64,000 bases of DNA from NCBI GenBank assembly GCA_029688825.1, contig JARUKX010000003.1, positions 151,439-215,438 of the forward strand, written 5' to 3'. Positions 46,907 through 54,418 of the stretch are shown piece after piece. A program made the position numbers and the translations under genes. Each line of letters starts with the position of its first letter. The first letter of the stretch is position 1. The notes below the pieces were generated by a model, which worked only from the letters and a program-made list of their open reading frames with translations, was not told where the DNA came from and ran no database searches. The DNA is from Haloarculaceae archaeon H-GB1-1 (GTDB taxonomy: Archaea > Halobacteriota > Halobacteria > Halobacteriales > Haloarculaceae).

Positions 46907-47109
46907 TGGTCGCGACGGGAGTCCTCGCGTACTTCGGCGCGGGGACGATCCTGTTCTTCTTCTGGGCGTACGGGATCTACGCGTTCGCCCGGGACCTGCG
47001 ACACAAGTTCCTCCCGCTGGCCCGGCAGTATCTCCGTGGCCGTCGCGAGCGGAAGCGAGCAGAGGAGCGAGAGCGCGAACGAACCGAGCGCGAAGAACAG
47101 TTGTACTGA
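46906..47109 (+). CDS. small membrane protein of the sugar importer operon
   Basis: A 67-residue protein whose ATG overlaps the ATPase stop (TGATG). Residues about 5-27 form one membrane helix (VLAYFGAGTILFFFWAYGIYAF); the rest is a highly basic and acidic helix (LRGRRERKRAEERERERTE). It looks like a small accessory or anchor subunit, perhaps modulating the transporter. No domain recognised; translational coupling and normal codon use support that it is real. Confidence 0.7.
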   Translation: MVATGVLAYFGAGTILFFFWAYGIYAFARDLRHKFLPLARQYLRGRRERKRAEERERERTEREEQLY

Positions 47110-47139
47110 CGACGCCGACACCGTCGTTCCCGCCATTCG

Positions 47140-48093
47140 ATGTCCATACGTATGTCACGAAACGTACTGGTAGCCGGTGAAACGCTGGTCGATTTCATCC
47201 CGGATCGCGCCGGCCCATTGACCGACGTGGAGTCGTTCACGCGACGCGCTGGTGGGGCCCCGGCGAACGTCGCGGTCGGACTATCACGACTCGACGAGAC
47301 GCCGTGGTTCTGCACGGCCCTCGCGACGGACCCGTTCGGCGAGTACCTTTCGTCGGTGCTCGCCGGGGAGGGACTGCCCGACAGATTCGTGACCACCCAC
47401 GATGAATGCACGACGGCGCTCGCGTTCGTCTCACACGACGCCGACGCCGACCGTGGATTCACCTTCTACCGCGACGAGACGGCCGACGTCCAGCTGGATA
47501 CGGCTTCGATCCCCGACGAAACACTCGCCGACGTGGAGTACGTCGTGGTCGGTGGCGTCTCCCTGACCGTCGAGCCGTCGCGGACCGCGACCTTCGACCT
47601 GGTCGACCGTGCCCGAACGCACGATTGCACGGTCGTTTTCGACCCGAACGACCGCCCCGAGTTGTGGGACGACGCCGTCGACCCGAGCGCGACGCTGGAG
47701 CGGATGCTGGAGCGCGTCGACGTGGTGAAGGCGACTGCCGACGACGTCGCGAGTCTCGACGTGGAGGACGACGACATCGCGGAAAGCCTTCTGGCGTTCG
47801 GCCCTCACACTGTCTTTCTCACGCACGGATCGGCGGGATCGACGGCCGAATCGACGGCGGCGGCACCGTGGGGCGCTGGTGAGTGGTCCCATCCAGGTTT
47901 CGACGTCGAGCCCGTCGATACCACGGGAGCCGGCGACGCGTTCACGGCCGGCGTCGTCGCTGCACTCGTCGATGGTCGACCACCAGTGGAGGTCCTCAGG
48001 TTTGCGAACGCGGTCGCTGCCGAGACGACGACGTCTCCCGGTGCGATGACGGCGCTCCCGAATCGGGACGCTTTGGAGGACGTTCTCCGGTAG
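47140..48093 (+). CDS. PfkB-family sugar kinase (fructokinase-like)
   Basis: A 317-residue kinase that phosphorylates a sugar, probably fructose or another hexose. It shows the N-terminal RAGGAPANVAVGLSRL signature and C-terminal DTTGAGDAFTAGV with the catalytic Asp. The start VLVAGETLVDFIP is fructokinase-like rather than KDG-kinase-like. It follows the importer's small membrane protein by 30 bases, so it may act on the imported sugar after hydrolysis. ATG 47140 or 47152. Exact substrate uncertain. Confidence 0.85.
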   Translation: MSIRMSRNVLVAGETLVDFIPDRAGPLTDVESFTRRAGGAPANVAVGLSRLDETPWFCTALATDPFGEYLSSVLAGEGLPDRFVTTHDECTTALAFVSHDADADRGFTFYRDETADVQLDTASIPDETLADVEYVVVGGVSLTVEPSRTATFDLVDRARTHDCTVVFDPNDRPELWDDAVDPSATLERMLERVDVVKATADDVASLDVEDDDIAESLLAFGPHTVFLTHGSAGSTAESTAAAPWGAGEWSHPGFDVEPVDTTGAGDAFTAGVVAALVDGRPPVEVLRFANAVAAETTTSPGAMTALPNRDALEDVLR

Positions 48094-48145
48094 AACGGTG
48101 AGCCGCTGGAGCGGCATGTCAGAGGCGATGTCCCAGCGGCCCCCC

Positions 48146-48150
48146 TTTTT
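48146..48150 (+). terminator. possible T-run terminator after the sugar importer operon
   Basis: Five Ts after a run of Cs, about 53 bases past the PfkB stop, fit the T-tract terminators used by archaeal RNA polymerase. The tract is short, so confidence is low. Confidence 0.3.
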
Positions 48151-48169
48151 CCGGAGCAAAGTGGACGAA

Positions 48170-48194
48170 CGAGGTATCGCTGTCCGATACCTCG
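48170..48194. repeat. perfect inverted repeat with 10-bp arms
   Basis: CGAGGTATCG and CGATACCTCG are perfectly complementary arms separated by five bases (CTGTC). It lies 76 bases after the PfkB stop and about 270 bases before the next start. It could form an RNA hairpin at the operon's 3' end or be a dimeric protein's site; nothing in the sequence decides which. Confidence 0.6.
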
Positions 48195-48423
48195 GCGTGT
48201 TCGCACCTTGGCGCCACCCGAAGTTGGGCACCCAATTTCAGGGGCTATCTCTGCCGGACCAACAGATGGGGAGGCGTTGGTATCGTCGAGTTGGGGCTGT
48301 CAGCGGGGACCCGACGAGAGAGTCCAGCAGCGTCCGTGTCGAGGCGGTCCTCCCCCTTAAAGTTTCAACATTCTCACAGTTCACTAGTCTATCGAATCAG
48401 AAATACTCGCCCGGATGGACACT

Positions 48424-48442
48424 ATTCCGTACTATATGGAAT
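48424..48442 (+). promoter_or_regulatory. promoter with inverted repeat before the HTH regulator
   Basis: ATTCC (48424-48428) and GGAAT (48438-48442) flank GTACTATAT, which is the TATA-like element about 30 bases before the regulator ATG. A repeat wrapped around TATA is a common arrangement for autoregulation. Confidence 0.45.
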
Positions 48443-48467
48443 CGTACATTTCGAAGTGGCGGCCCAA

Positions 48468-49298
48468 ATGGCCAAGAACGAACGAAATAAACCGTCGGTC
48501 CACGCTTGGAAATATATGGGGAGTGGTCGGCCACACGTCCAGTTCGTCCTCGATTCGGCCGTACGCTCGGAGACGTTGCGAGCAGTCGCTCGGAGCGATG
48601 CCTCTACCGAGGACGTTCTCGCCAAGGTGACTGCCAGCGATTCGGCCGTCTACAACGCTCTCAAAACGCTCGAACGCCGTGGACTGGTCCGGTCGACGAA
48701 GAACGGTTGGCAGGCGACCGGCAGTGGCTGGCTGGTCGCGGACCTCCTGCAACAGCGTGAGCAGGCCGATGTTCTGCTCTCTGGAACGGACTACTGGGAG
48801 ACCCACGATACCTCGGTGCTGCCGCGACGGTTCCGGACGCGTCTCGTCGAACTCGCCGACGCAGAGATCTTCGAGGCTCCGGAGACGAGTCCGCACGGCG
48901 TCGTGGAGGAGGTTGCACGCCGCGTCGGGCGTTCCACGGGCGTCGACGTGATTTCGCCCATCTTCGTCAAAGACTACGATTCGAGCATGCCAGACGAGGA
49001 CGACGCCAGACTGATCGTCGACTGGGCGGTCGCAGAGCAGGCACTCGAACGCGCACCCACGCTCGACGAGTTCGACCAGTACGATCGGACCGAGTTTCGC
49101 GTCCTAGACGTCTCTTTCGCGCTCGCCGTCTGCGACGACTGCCTCCTGCTCTCGCTCCCGACGCTGGACGGTCGCTACGACGCTCGAACCGAGGTCATCG
49201 ACGAATCAGAGACGGCGCAGGCCTGGGGCCAGCAGCTGTTCGACCACTGCTGGGAGCAGGCGACGACGAAGACGGAGTTCCTCGACGACCACGCGTAG
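48468..49298 (+). CDS. HTH transcriptional regulator with FilR1/DUF1724-like sensor
   Basis: A 276-residue regulator. The winged helix at about residues 20-85 includes FVLDSAVRSETLRAVA, then SAVYNALKTLERRGLVR. A C-terminal domain of about 180 residues resembles the FilR1 middle domain of archaeal regulators (WETHDTSVLPRRFRTRLVEL). ATG 48468 is chosen because the TATA element lies about 30 bases upstream and the protein then begins right at the DNA-binding domain; the longer frame to 48291 would precede the promoter. Target genes are unknown; neighbours are the PfkB kinase and a glycosyltransferase. Confidence 0.75.
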   Translation: MAKNERNKPSVHAWKYMGSGRPHVQFVLDSAVRSETLRAVARSDASTEDVLAKVTASDSAVYNALKTLERRGLVRSTKNGWQATGSGWLVADLLQQREQADVLLSGTDYWETHDTSVLPRRFRTRLVELADAEIFEAPETSPHGVVEEVARRVGRSTGVDVISPIFVKDYDSSMPDEDDARLIVDWAVAEQALERAPTLDEFDQYDRTEFRVLDVSFALAVCDDCLLLSLPTLDGRYDARTEVIDESETAQAWGQQLFDHCWEQATTKTEFLDDHA

Positions 49299-49300
49299 TT

Positions 49301-49314
49301 TTTGGCGAACCTAA
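49301..49314 (+). promoter_or_regulatory. iron-box-like operator before the family-2 glycosyltransferase
   Basis: TTTGG-CGAA-CCTAA matches the TTWGG-N4-CCTAA palindrome that recurs upstream of the iron-uptake genes in this window. It overlaps CCTAAACATT, the TATA-like element about 30 bases before the glycosyltransferase ATG. DtxR/IdeR-type repressors bind sites containing TTAGG...CCTAA. Confidence 0.6.
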
Positions 49315-49348
49315 ACATTCAAGCCCGCTCGCCAGAGAGGTCCAGATA

Positions 49349-50053
49349 ATGCCGAGGGGAGCATCTGCCGGCGAGGACTACAGCGTCGGTGACGTCAGCG
49401 TCGTCATGGGAACGTACAACGAGGAAGAAGCGATTGCGACCGTGCTGGAGGACGTCGATCGAGTGACCGACGGTCAGGCCGAAGTGGTCTGCGTCGACGG
49501 CTCCAGCGACCGAACCCCGGAGATCGCTCGGGACCACGGGGCCCGGGTCATCGAGCAGGAACCACAGGGCTACGGCGTTGCGGTCCGCGAAGCGGTGCTT
49601 TCCGCCGATCGCCCCGTCGTCGTCACCACGGATTGCGACGACACGTACCCCATGGAGCGCATCCCGGACTTCCTGGACCGCATCAACGAGGGCTACGACG
49701 TGGTGAGCGGTGACCGCATCAGTCGCGGCGCGAAGACGATGCCGTGGCTCAATCGGCAGGGCAACCGCACGTTCGCCCTCCTCGCGAGCCTCCTCATGGG
49801 AACGCGGGTCGCCGATACGACCACCGGGATGCGTGCGTACCGTCAGCACGTCATCGAAGACATCACCTGGACCGAGAACACCGGGCTCTCCGCCGAACTG
49901 CTCATCCGTCCGCTGATGCGTGGGTACGACGTCTGCGAGGTCCCCATCGAGTACGACGAGCGACTCGGCGAGACGAAGCTCGACCCGTTCGCAGGCGGGG
50001 CAGCCATCGCGAAGTCCATCGTCACGGTCTGTCTCGAAGAGCGAGCCCGGTAG
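49349..50053 (+). CDS. family 2 glycosyltransferase (dolichyl-phosphate mannosyltransferase-like)
   Basis: A 234-residue GT-A glycosyltransferase: VVMGTYNEEEAIATVLEDV at the N-terminus, CVDGSSDRTPEIA, then the metal-binding DCDDTYP (about 95) and DTTTGMRAYRQ. The RLGETKLDPF segment near 210 is typical of DPM1/DPG-synthase relatives. No C-terminal membrane helices, so probably peripheral, transferring a sugar from a nucleotide donor to a lipid carrier. An iron-box-like site lies in its promoter, unusual for such a gene. Confidence 0.85.
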   Translation: MPRGASAGEDYSVGDVSVVMGTYNEEEAIATVLEDVDRVTDGQAEVVCVDGSSDRTPEIARDHGARVIEQEPQGYGVAVREAVLSADRPVVVTTDCDDTYPMERIPDFLDRINEGYDVVSGDRISRGAKTMPWLNRQGNRTFALLASLLMGTRVADTTTGMRAYRQHVIEDITWTENTGLSAELLIRPLMRGYDVCEVPIEYDERLGETKLDPFAGGAAIAKSIVTVCLEERAR

Positions 50054-50277
50054 GCGGTTCGCGTCAGCAGGTCGTTCGAGCAGCGGCAGGCCCACCTCGT
50101 CTGGACCACCTGGTCGGAACTGGGTCGCTCCTGTTTTCTCCGCCAGGCAGTATTGTTCGGCTCCGGCGAACTGCCGACACCGGGACCGGTTTCGTCGCGC
50201 CGATTCGGGCTGTTCGGTCCGGTAACGGCCGATAAGCTGTGGATAACAATACCAGAATCAAGTGTACGGGCTTGCGC

Positions 50278-51096
50278 ATGAGTGTCTCAGCGACCACGTT
50301 CGAGGCGTACCTCGCTCCCGGCGAAACGGTCGTCGAAGGGGTTCCCGGGTCACTGCTGGACAGTGCCAGCAGGTCTGAGGGGACCATCGGCGTCACCGAC
50401 CGCCGGATTCTGTTCGTCGCCGACGGCGACGAGTTCCTCGACGTCTCGCACGACTCGATCCACTCGATTCGGAGTACGCCCCAGTCGCCGCTCACGCAGC
50501 GGGGACTCTCGTCCCTCGCGGTCGTTGGTGGCGGTTCCCTGCTCGCGCTGGTGGCTCTGCTGGGCGTGTTCTTGTTGCGGCCGAGCGCTCTCGTCCCCGT
50601 CTTCCTGGCACTGTACGTCGCAGGAGTGCTCGGTGCTGAATACGTCCGGCGCTACGGCGTGGACCTCCACTGGGTCGGCGGCGCGTCCGCTGGCGGACGT
50701 AGCGATACCGACCACCGCGTATTCGAGACGGACCGTCTTCACAGGACGATCGCAAAGCACGCGGACAACGACGACCTCCTCGTGGTCGCGCTGGTCGTGG
50801 TCGCACTCGTCGCACTCGCAGGGCTGATCGCGCTCACCGAGAGCCTCCTCGTCCTGCCCCTCTCGATAGTTCTGCTCGGCGGCGTCGGCGTGTCGATCGT
50901 CGGGATTCGACGCGGTCGCGCCCTGAAGCGACGGGGAATCGACCGCCACGACGAGCTCGAGGTGAGCATCCACCTCTCCAACGGGCACGTCGTCCGACTC
51001 CGCGTCGAGGGCGACAGCCGATTGGATCGGGAACTCAGCGGCGTCGCCCGGCGAACGCTCGACGACGGCTCGCTACCGGACGTGGCACACGTCTAG
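50278..51096 (+). CDS. PH-like domain membrane protein
   Basis: A 272-residue protein of unknown function. The N-terminal region (about 5-70: FEAYLAPGETVVEGVPGSLLD, GTIGVTDRRILFVADGDEFLDV) looks like a bacterial-type PH domain. Two pairs of hydrophobic segments at about 80-135 and 175-220 follow, ending in a soluble C-terminus with another strand-rich segment. ATG 50278 is chosen because TATA-like GATAACAATA (50242-50251) lies about 30 bases upstream. It ends convergently near the GT-C gene. Confidence 0.7.
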   Translation: MSVSATTFEAYLAPGETVVEGVPGSLLDSASRSEGTIGVTDRRILFVADGDEFLDVSHDSIHSIRSTPQSPLTQRGLSSLAVVGGGSLLALVALLGVFLLRPSALVPVFLALYVAGVLGAEYVRRYGVDLHWVGGASAGGRSDTDHRVFETDRLHRTIAKHADNDDLLVVALVVVALVALAGLIALTESLLVLPLSIVLLGGVGVSIVGIRRGRALKRRGIDRHDELEVSIHLSNGHVVRLRVEGDSRLDRELSGVARRTLDDGSLPDVAHV

Positions 51097-51139
51097 CCGA
51101 AGAACGCTCGACGACGGGACGCTCGTCGACTCGTGGCGG

Positions 51140-53263
51140 TTAGTCCGTTTGTACGGACGCGTTCACTGCGACGCCGCCGACGTAGTCGCCAGTCCCCGCC
51201 ACGTACGTTCCCTCGTAGCCACAGTCCGGCGTCAGCCGACAGACGCGCGTCTCCGGCGGCCAGACGATTCGCGCTCCATCGTCGGTCGGCTCGACCGTGA
51301 GTTCCTGGCGGTACGTGACCGTCGCCCCGCCGAACTGCGTGAACGTGATCGAGAGCACGACCTCGGTCGGCCCGTCGAGCGTGAGCGAGTCGGCGTCGTC
51401 GTTGCGTCGGAGGCCGTCTTCGACCACCGAAACGTTGCGTCCGGTAACGACCCAGGTCACCGCGAGCGTCTCGTCGGGCAGCCGCTCTACCCCGTACTGG
51501 ATGGCGCGCCCATCGGCTGCGAGTCGTACGGACGCGGTCTCGGCTCCGACGACGCGACCGACCCGCGTCTGGATACGGTGGCTGTCGCCCTCCCGAACCG
51601 ACAGGGGTTCGAGAACCGGGACGATGGGCTCGTCGTCCGCCGGCGTCGGTGACCATTCGCCACGGTACGTGTACCGGTAGGGCTGGCGGTCGGGGTAGGC
51701 CGTCAGGGCCGCGACGTCGCCGGCCGCGTCTCTATCGAGGACGAACATCCGCTCGCCGGCCAGCGACGGCTCGTTTCGGAGCGACTGGAACGGGTGGTTC
51801 AGCCAGTCGCCGTACGGCGTCGGGACGAACACGAGGGCGTTGGCGAACGTTCGATCCTCGAACGGCGCGTACGCGCGCTCGTACCGCTCGGTGTATGCCT
51901 CGTTGCGTTCGACTGGTGGGCCGAGAGCTCCGGCCTCTACAGCGCCGACTATCGGCACGGTGACCACGAGCAAGACGAGCACGATACGTCGAGCGACGGA
52001 CGCGGAGTATCGGCGTCGCAGGACCTCCCGAACGCCCTCGACGGTCGAGATCGCACCGGCCGCAGCGAACGCCGCGAACGGCACCAGCAGGTCGAAGTGA
52101 TAGAACGGTCCCAGCAACGAGACGAGTCCGTCCGTCGGGTCCTCGAGCGCCGCGAGGACGTTCAGGTTCCCCCAGAAGTAGACGTTGCCGACCACCACGG
52201 AGAGCGCGACGCCCGCCAGGAGCGTCCGAACTGTACGGTCAGAGAGGTCGGCGTCGTTCGCGGTTCGTCCTCCGGCGCTCTGTTCTCGGCCAGTGACGGC
52301 ATCGCGTGCGAGTCCAGCGATGCCGACCAGGGCGGCGAGCACCCCCAGCGGCGGGACGGTCGACCAGTTCGTCGCGAACTGCCAGAGGACGCGTGCGTTC
52401 GCCTCCAGCGCGAGCGACGGGGTGTAGACGCGTTCGTAGCCGAGAATCTGACGCCGCCCGAATCCGAGCCCGTCGGCCGGCGCGAACGCCTGATACGGGA
52501 ACACGAACGCCGACCCCGTCACGACCGCGTTGTACGCCAGCGTCACGCCGACGAAGGCAGCGCCGAGCGCGCCGACGAGACCCACTCGCTCCACTGTCGC
52601 ACGCCAGCGGTCGGTGCCGTACGACCGCCAGAGGGACACGAGCGCGTGCCCGACGAACGGGAGCGCGAACAGTACGGCCGTGTACGGGCGCGAGAAGAAC
52701 GCCAGGCCGACGGCGAGGCCGGCCAGCGCTGCGGCAGCGCGCGACCCGGACCGCTGCGCTCGGACGTACCCCAGTGCGAACGCGAGGTTGAACAGGGTCG
52801 TCGGCGCGTACGAGAGGAACACCGACGACGTGAGGAGGAACAGCGGCGAGCCGACGAGGAAGGCGACCGAGAGCAGGCCGGTCCGCTCGTCGAACGCCTC
52901 GCGGACGAGCAGCGCGAGCAGGGCCGCGTTTCCGGCGGCGACGAGCGCGAGCGAGAGTCGCGGCACGCCCACGGCGACCCCGAGTCCGAACACGCCAGCC
53001 GCGACCGGCGTGTACTTCGCGTACAGTCGCGCGCCGTCCTGGACGAAGAACCACGGCTGCACGGCGTCCGGAATCGAACTCGTCAGCCAGAGTTTCCCCT
53101 CCAACAGCATGGCCGCCTGCTGGAGGTAGACGCCCTCGTCGTGATTGGCCGAGTGATGCGGAAAGAGAAGGCTCGCAACGACGAACACGAGGAGGCCGGT
53201 CGCGAGTGCCAGCCCCACAACCGACGGTCGAAAGCCGAACCGTCGTCGAACGGCGTCGCGCAT
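51140..53263 (-). CDS. GT-C membrane glycosyltransferase (ArnT/PMT-like)
   Basis: A 707-residue integral glycosyltransferase. About a dozen hydrophobic segments fill residues 15-470; the first extracellular loop has SANHDEGVYLQQAAML, the acidic DE motif of the ArnT/PMT GT-C families. A roughly 230-residue soluble extracellular domain follows. Such enzymes use lipid-linked sugars to modify surface proteins or lipids. It starts three bases after the ferric ABC ATPase stop, so it is expressed with the iron importer, whose promoter carries an iron-box-like site. Acceptor unknown. Confidence 0.8.
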   Translation of the reverse strand: MRDAVRRRFGFRPSVVGLALATGLLVFVVASLLFPHHSANHDEGVYLQQAAMLLEGKLWLTSSIPDAVQPWFFVQDGARLYAKYTPVAAGVFGLGVAVGVPRLSLALVAAGNAALLALLVREAFDERTGLLSVAFLVGSPLFLLTSSVFLSYAPTTLFNLAFALGYVRAQRSGSRAAAALAGLAVGLAFFSRPYTAVLFALPFVGHALVSLWRSYGTDRWRATVERVGLVGALGAAFVGVTLAYNAVVTGSAFVFPYQAFAPADGLGFGRRQILGYERVYTPSLALEANARVLWQFATNWSTVPPLGVLAALVGIAGLARDAVTGREQSAGGRTANDADLSDRTVRTLLAGVALSVVVGNVYFWGNLNVLAALEDPTDGLVSLLGPFYHFDLLVPFAAFAAAGAISTVEGVREVLRRRYSASVARRIVLVLLVVTVPIVGAVEAGALGPPVERNEAYTERYERAYAPFEDRTFANALVFVPTPYGDWLNHPFQSLRNEPSLAGERMFVLDRDAAGDVAALTAYPDRQPYRYTYRGEWSPTPADDEPIVPVLEPLSVREGDSHRIQTRVGRVVGAETASVRLAADGRAIQYGVERLPDETLAVTWVVTGRNVSVVEDGLRRNDDADSLTLDGPTEVVLSITFTQFGGATVTYRQELTVEPTDDGARIVWPPETRVCRLTPDCGYEGTYVAGTGDYVGGVAVNASVQTD

Positions 53264-53266
53264 CGC

Positions 53267-54418
53267 CTAGTCGTCGCCGGGGGTGCAGTCCCGCGCGACC
53301 CGGCGCACGCCCTCAGGGAACCACGACAGTTCGTGATCGGCGGCGAGTTCGACCGCCACCGGTTCGTTCAGCGGGACCTCTTCGTCGTGGTTGTGCATAC
53401 AGCCGACCACGTCGCCGTTGCCGAGTTCGACGCGGTAGAGGATGCTCGGACCGAGGAACCGGCGGTGCATGACCTGACCGTTGGCCTCGGACTTCGGGAC
53501 TGGTTCGGCGCGGACGTCGTCGGGGCGGACGAGCAGGTCGATGTCCGCGCCGTCGTACTCGTGGGACAGCCCGTAGACGCGGTCGCGCTCGATGCTTCCG
53601 ACCGGGGTCAGGATGCCGTCCTCCTGGACCCGTCCCGAGAGGAAACTGGCGTGACCCAGGAAGCTCGCGACGAAGCGAGATTCGGGGTGCTGGAACACCT
53701 GTTCGGGCGTGCCCACCTGTTCGAGGTTCCCGTCGTGCATCACCGCGACGCGGTCGCTGATGGACATGGCCTCCTCCTGGTCGTGGGTGACCGAGACGGC
53801 CGTGACGCCGGCCTCCTTGAGGATGCGCCGCACTTCCTCTCGCATCTCGACGCGGAGGTCGACATCGAGGTTCGAGAACGGTTCGTCGAGCAGGAGCAAC
53901 TGCGGCTCCGGTGCGAGCGACCTGGCGAGCGCCACCCGCTGTTGCTGCCCGCCGGAGAGTTCGTCCGGGTAGCTCTCGCGGTGTGCCTCCAGACCGACGA
54001 GATCGAGCAGGTCGTCGACGCGTTGCTTCTGTTCGGCCTCCGGGAGGTCGTGCAGTCCGAAGGCGACGTTCTCCTCGGCAGTCTTGTGCGGGAACAGCGC
54101 GAACTCCTGAAAGACGATGCCCACGTCGCGCTGCTCGGGCGCGACGAACGACCCGCTGCCGGCGACCGGGTCTCCGCGGAGGCGAATCTCGCCGCCGTCG
54201 GGTTCTTCCAGTCCGGCGATGAGCCGGAGCGTCGTCGTCTTTCCACAGCCCGACGGCCCGAGCAGGGTCAGGAGTTCGCCCTCGCGGACCGAGAGGTCGA
54301 GGTTCTCGATGACCGTCTCGCCGCCGAACTGCTTGTGGATACCGACGAGTTCCAGCACCGTGTTCGCGTCGTCGGATTGCTGTGCGGTCTCGGTTCTCAC
54401 GGCGTTCTCATTTGACAT
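53267..54418 (-). CDS. ferric iron ABC importer ATPase (FbpC/AfuC type)
   Basis: A 383-residue ATPase with Walker A GPSGCGKTTT, VFQEFALFPHK, signature LSGGQQQRVALARSL, Walker B LLLDEPFSNLDVDLR, THDQEEAM and a C-terminal TOBE/FbpC regulatory region (about 245-380). Its ATG overlaps the permease stop by 11 bases. Part of the binding protein-permease-ATPase-GT-C operon. Substrate inferred from the FbpA-like binding protein and iron-box promoter. Confidence 0.88.
   Translation of the reverse strand: MSNENAVRTETAQQSDDANTVLELVGIHKQFGGETVIENLDLSVREGELLTLLGPSGCGKTTTLRLIAGLEEPDGGEIRLRGDPVAGSGSFVAPEQRDVGIVFQEFALFPHKTAEENVAFGLHDLPEAEQKQRVDDLLDLVGLEAHRESYPDELSGGQQQRVALARSLAPEPQLLLLDEPFSNLDVDLRVEMREEVRRILKEAGVTAVSVTHDQEEAMSISDRVAVMHDGNLEQVGTPEQVFQHPESRFVASFLGHASFLSGRVQEDGILTPVGSIERDRVYGLSHEYDGADIDLLVRPDDVRAEPVPKSEANGQVMHRRFLGPSILYRVELGNGDVVGCMHNHDEEVPLNEPVAVELAADHELSWFPEGVRRVARDCTPGDD

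Larger units (their letters stand above)
48094..48467. other. 374-base gene-poor stretch with hairpin and promoter
   Basis: No convincing gene is seen. A C5-T5 run at 48141-48150 could end the importer-kinase transcript. A perfect hairpin follows at 48170-48194. From about 48355 the sequence becomes AT-richer and holds the promoter of the next regulator. A plus-strand frame at 48098-48490 is open, but its codon use and composition do not look like a haloarchaeal protein. Confidence 0.5.

Noticed and set aside
48098..48490. Plus-strand frame of 130 codons in the gene-poor stretch
   Set aside because: Basic, aromatic-rich composition unlike haloarchaeal proteins, runs through a hairpin and the next gene's promoter, and overlaps its start.
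51794..54415. An 873-codon open frame on the plus strand opposite the GT-C and ferric ATPase genes
   Set aside because: It is Arg/Glu/Asp-rich low-complexity sequence that spans two real genes and their junction; such antisense frames arise from high-GC third positions.
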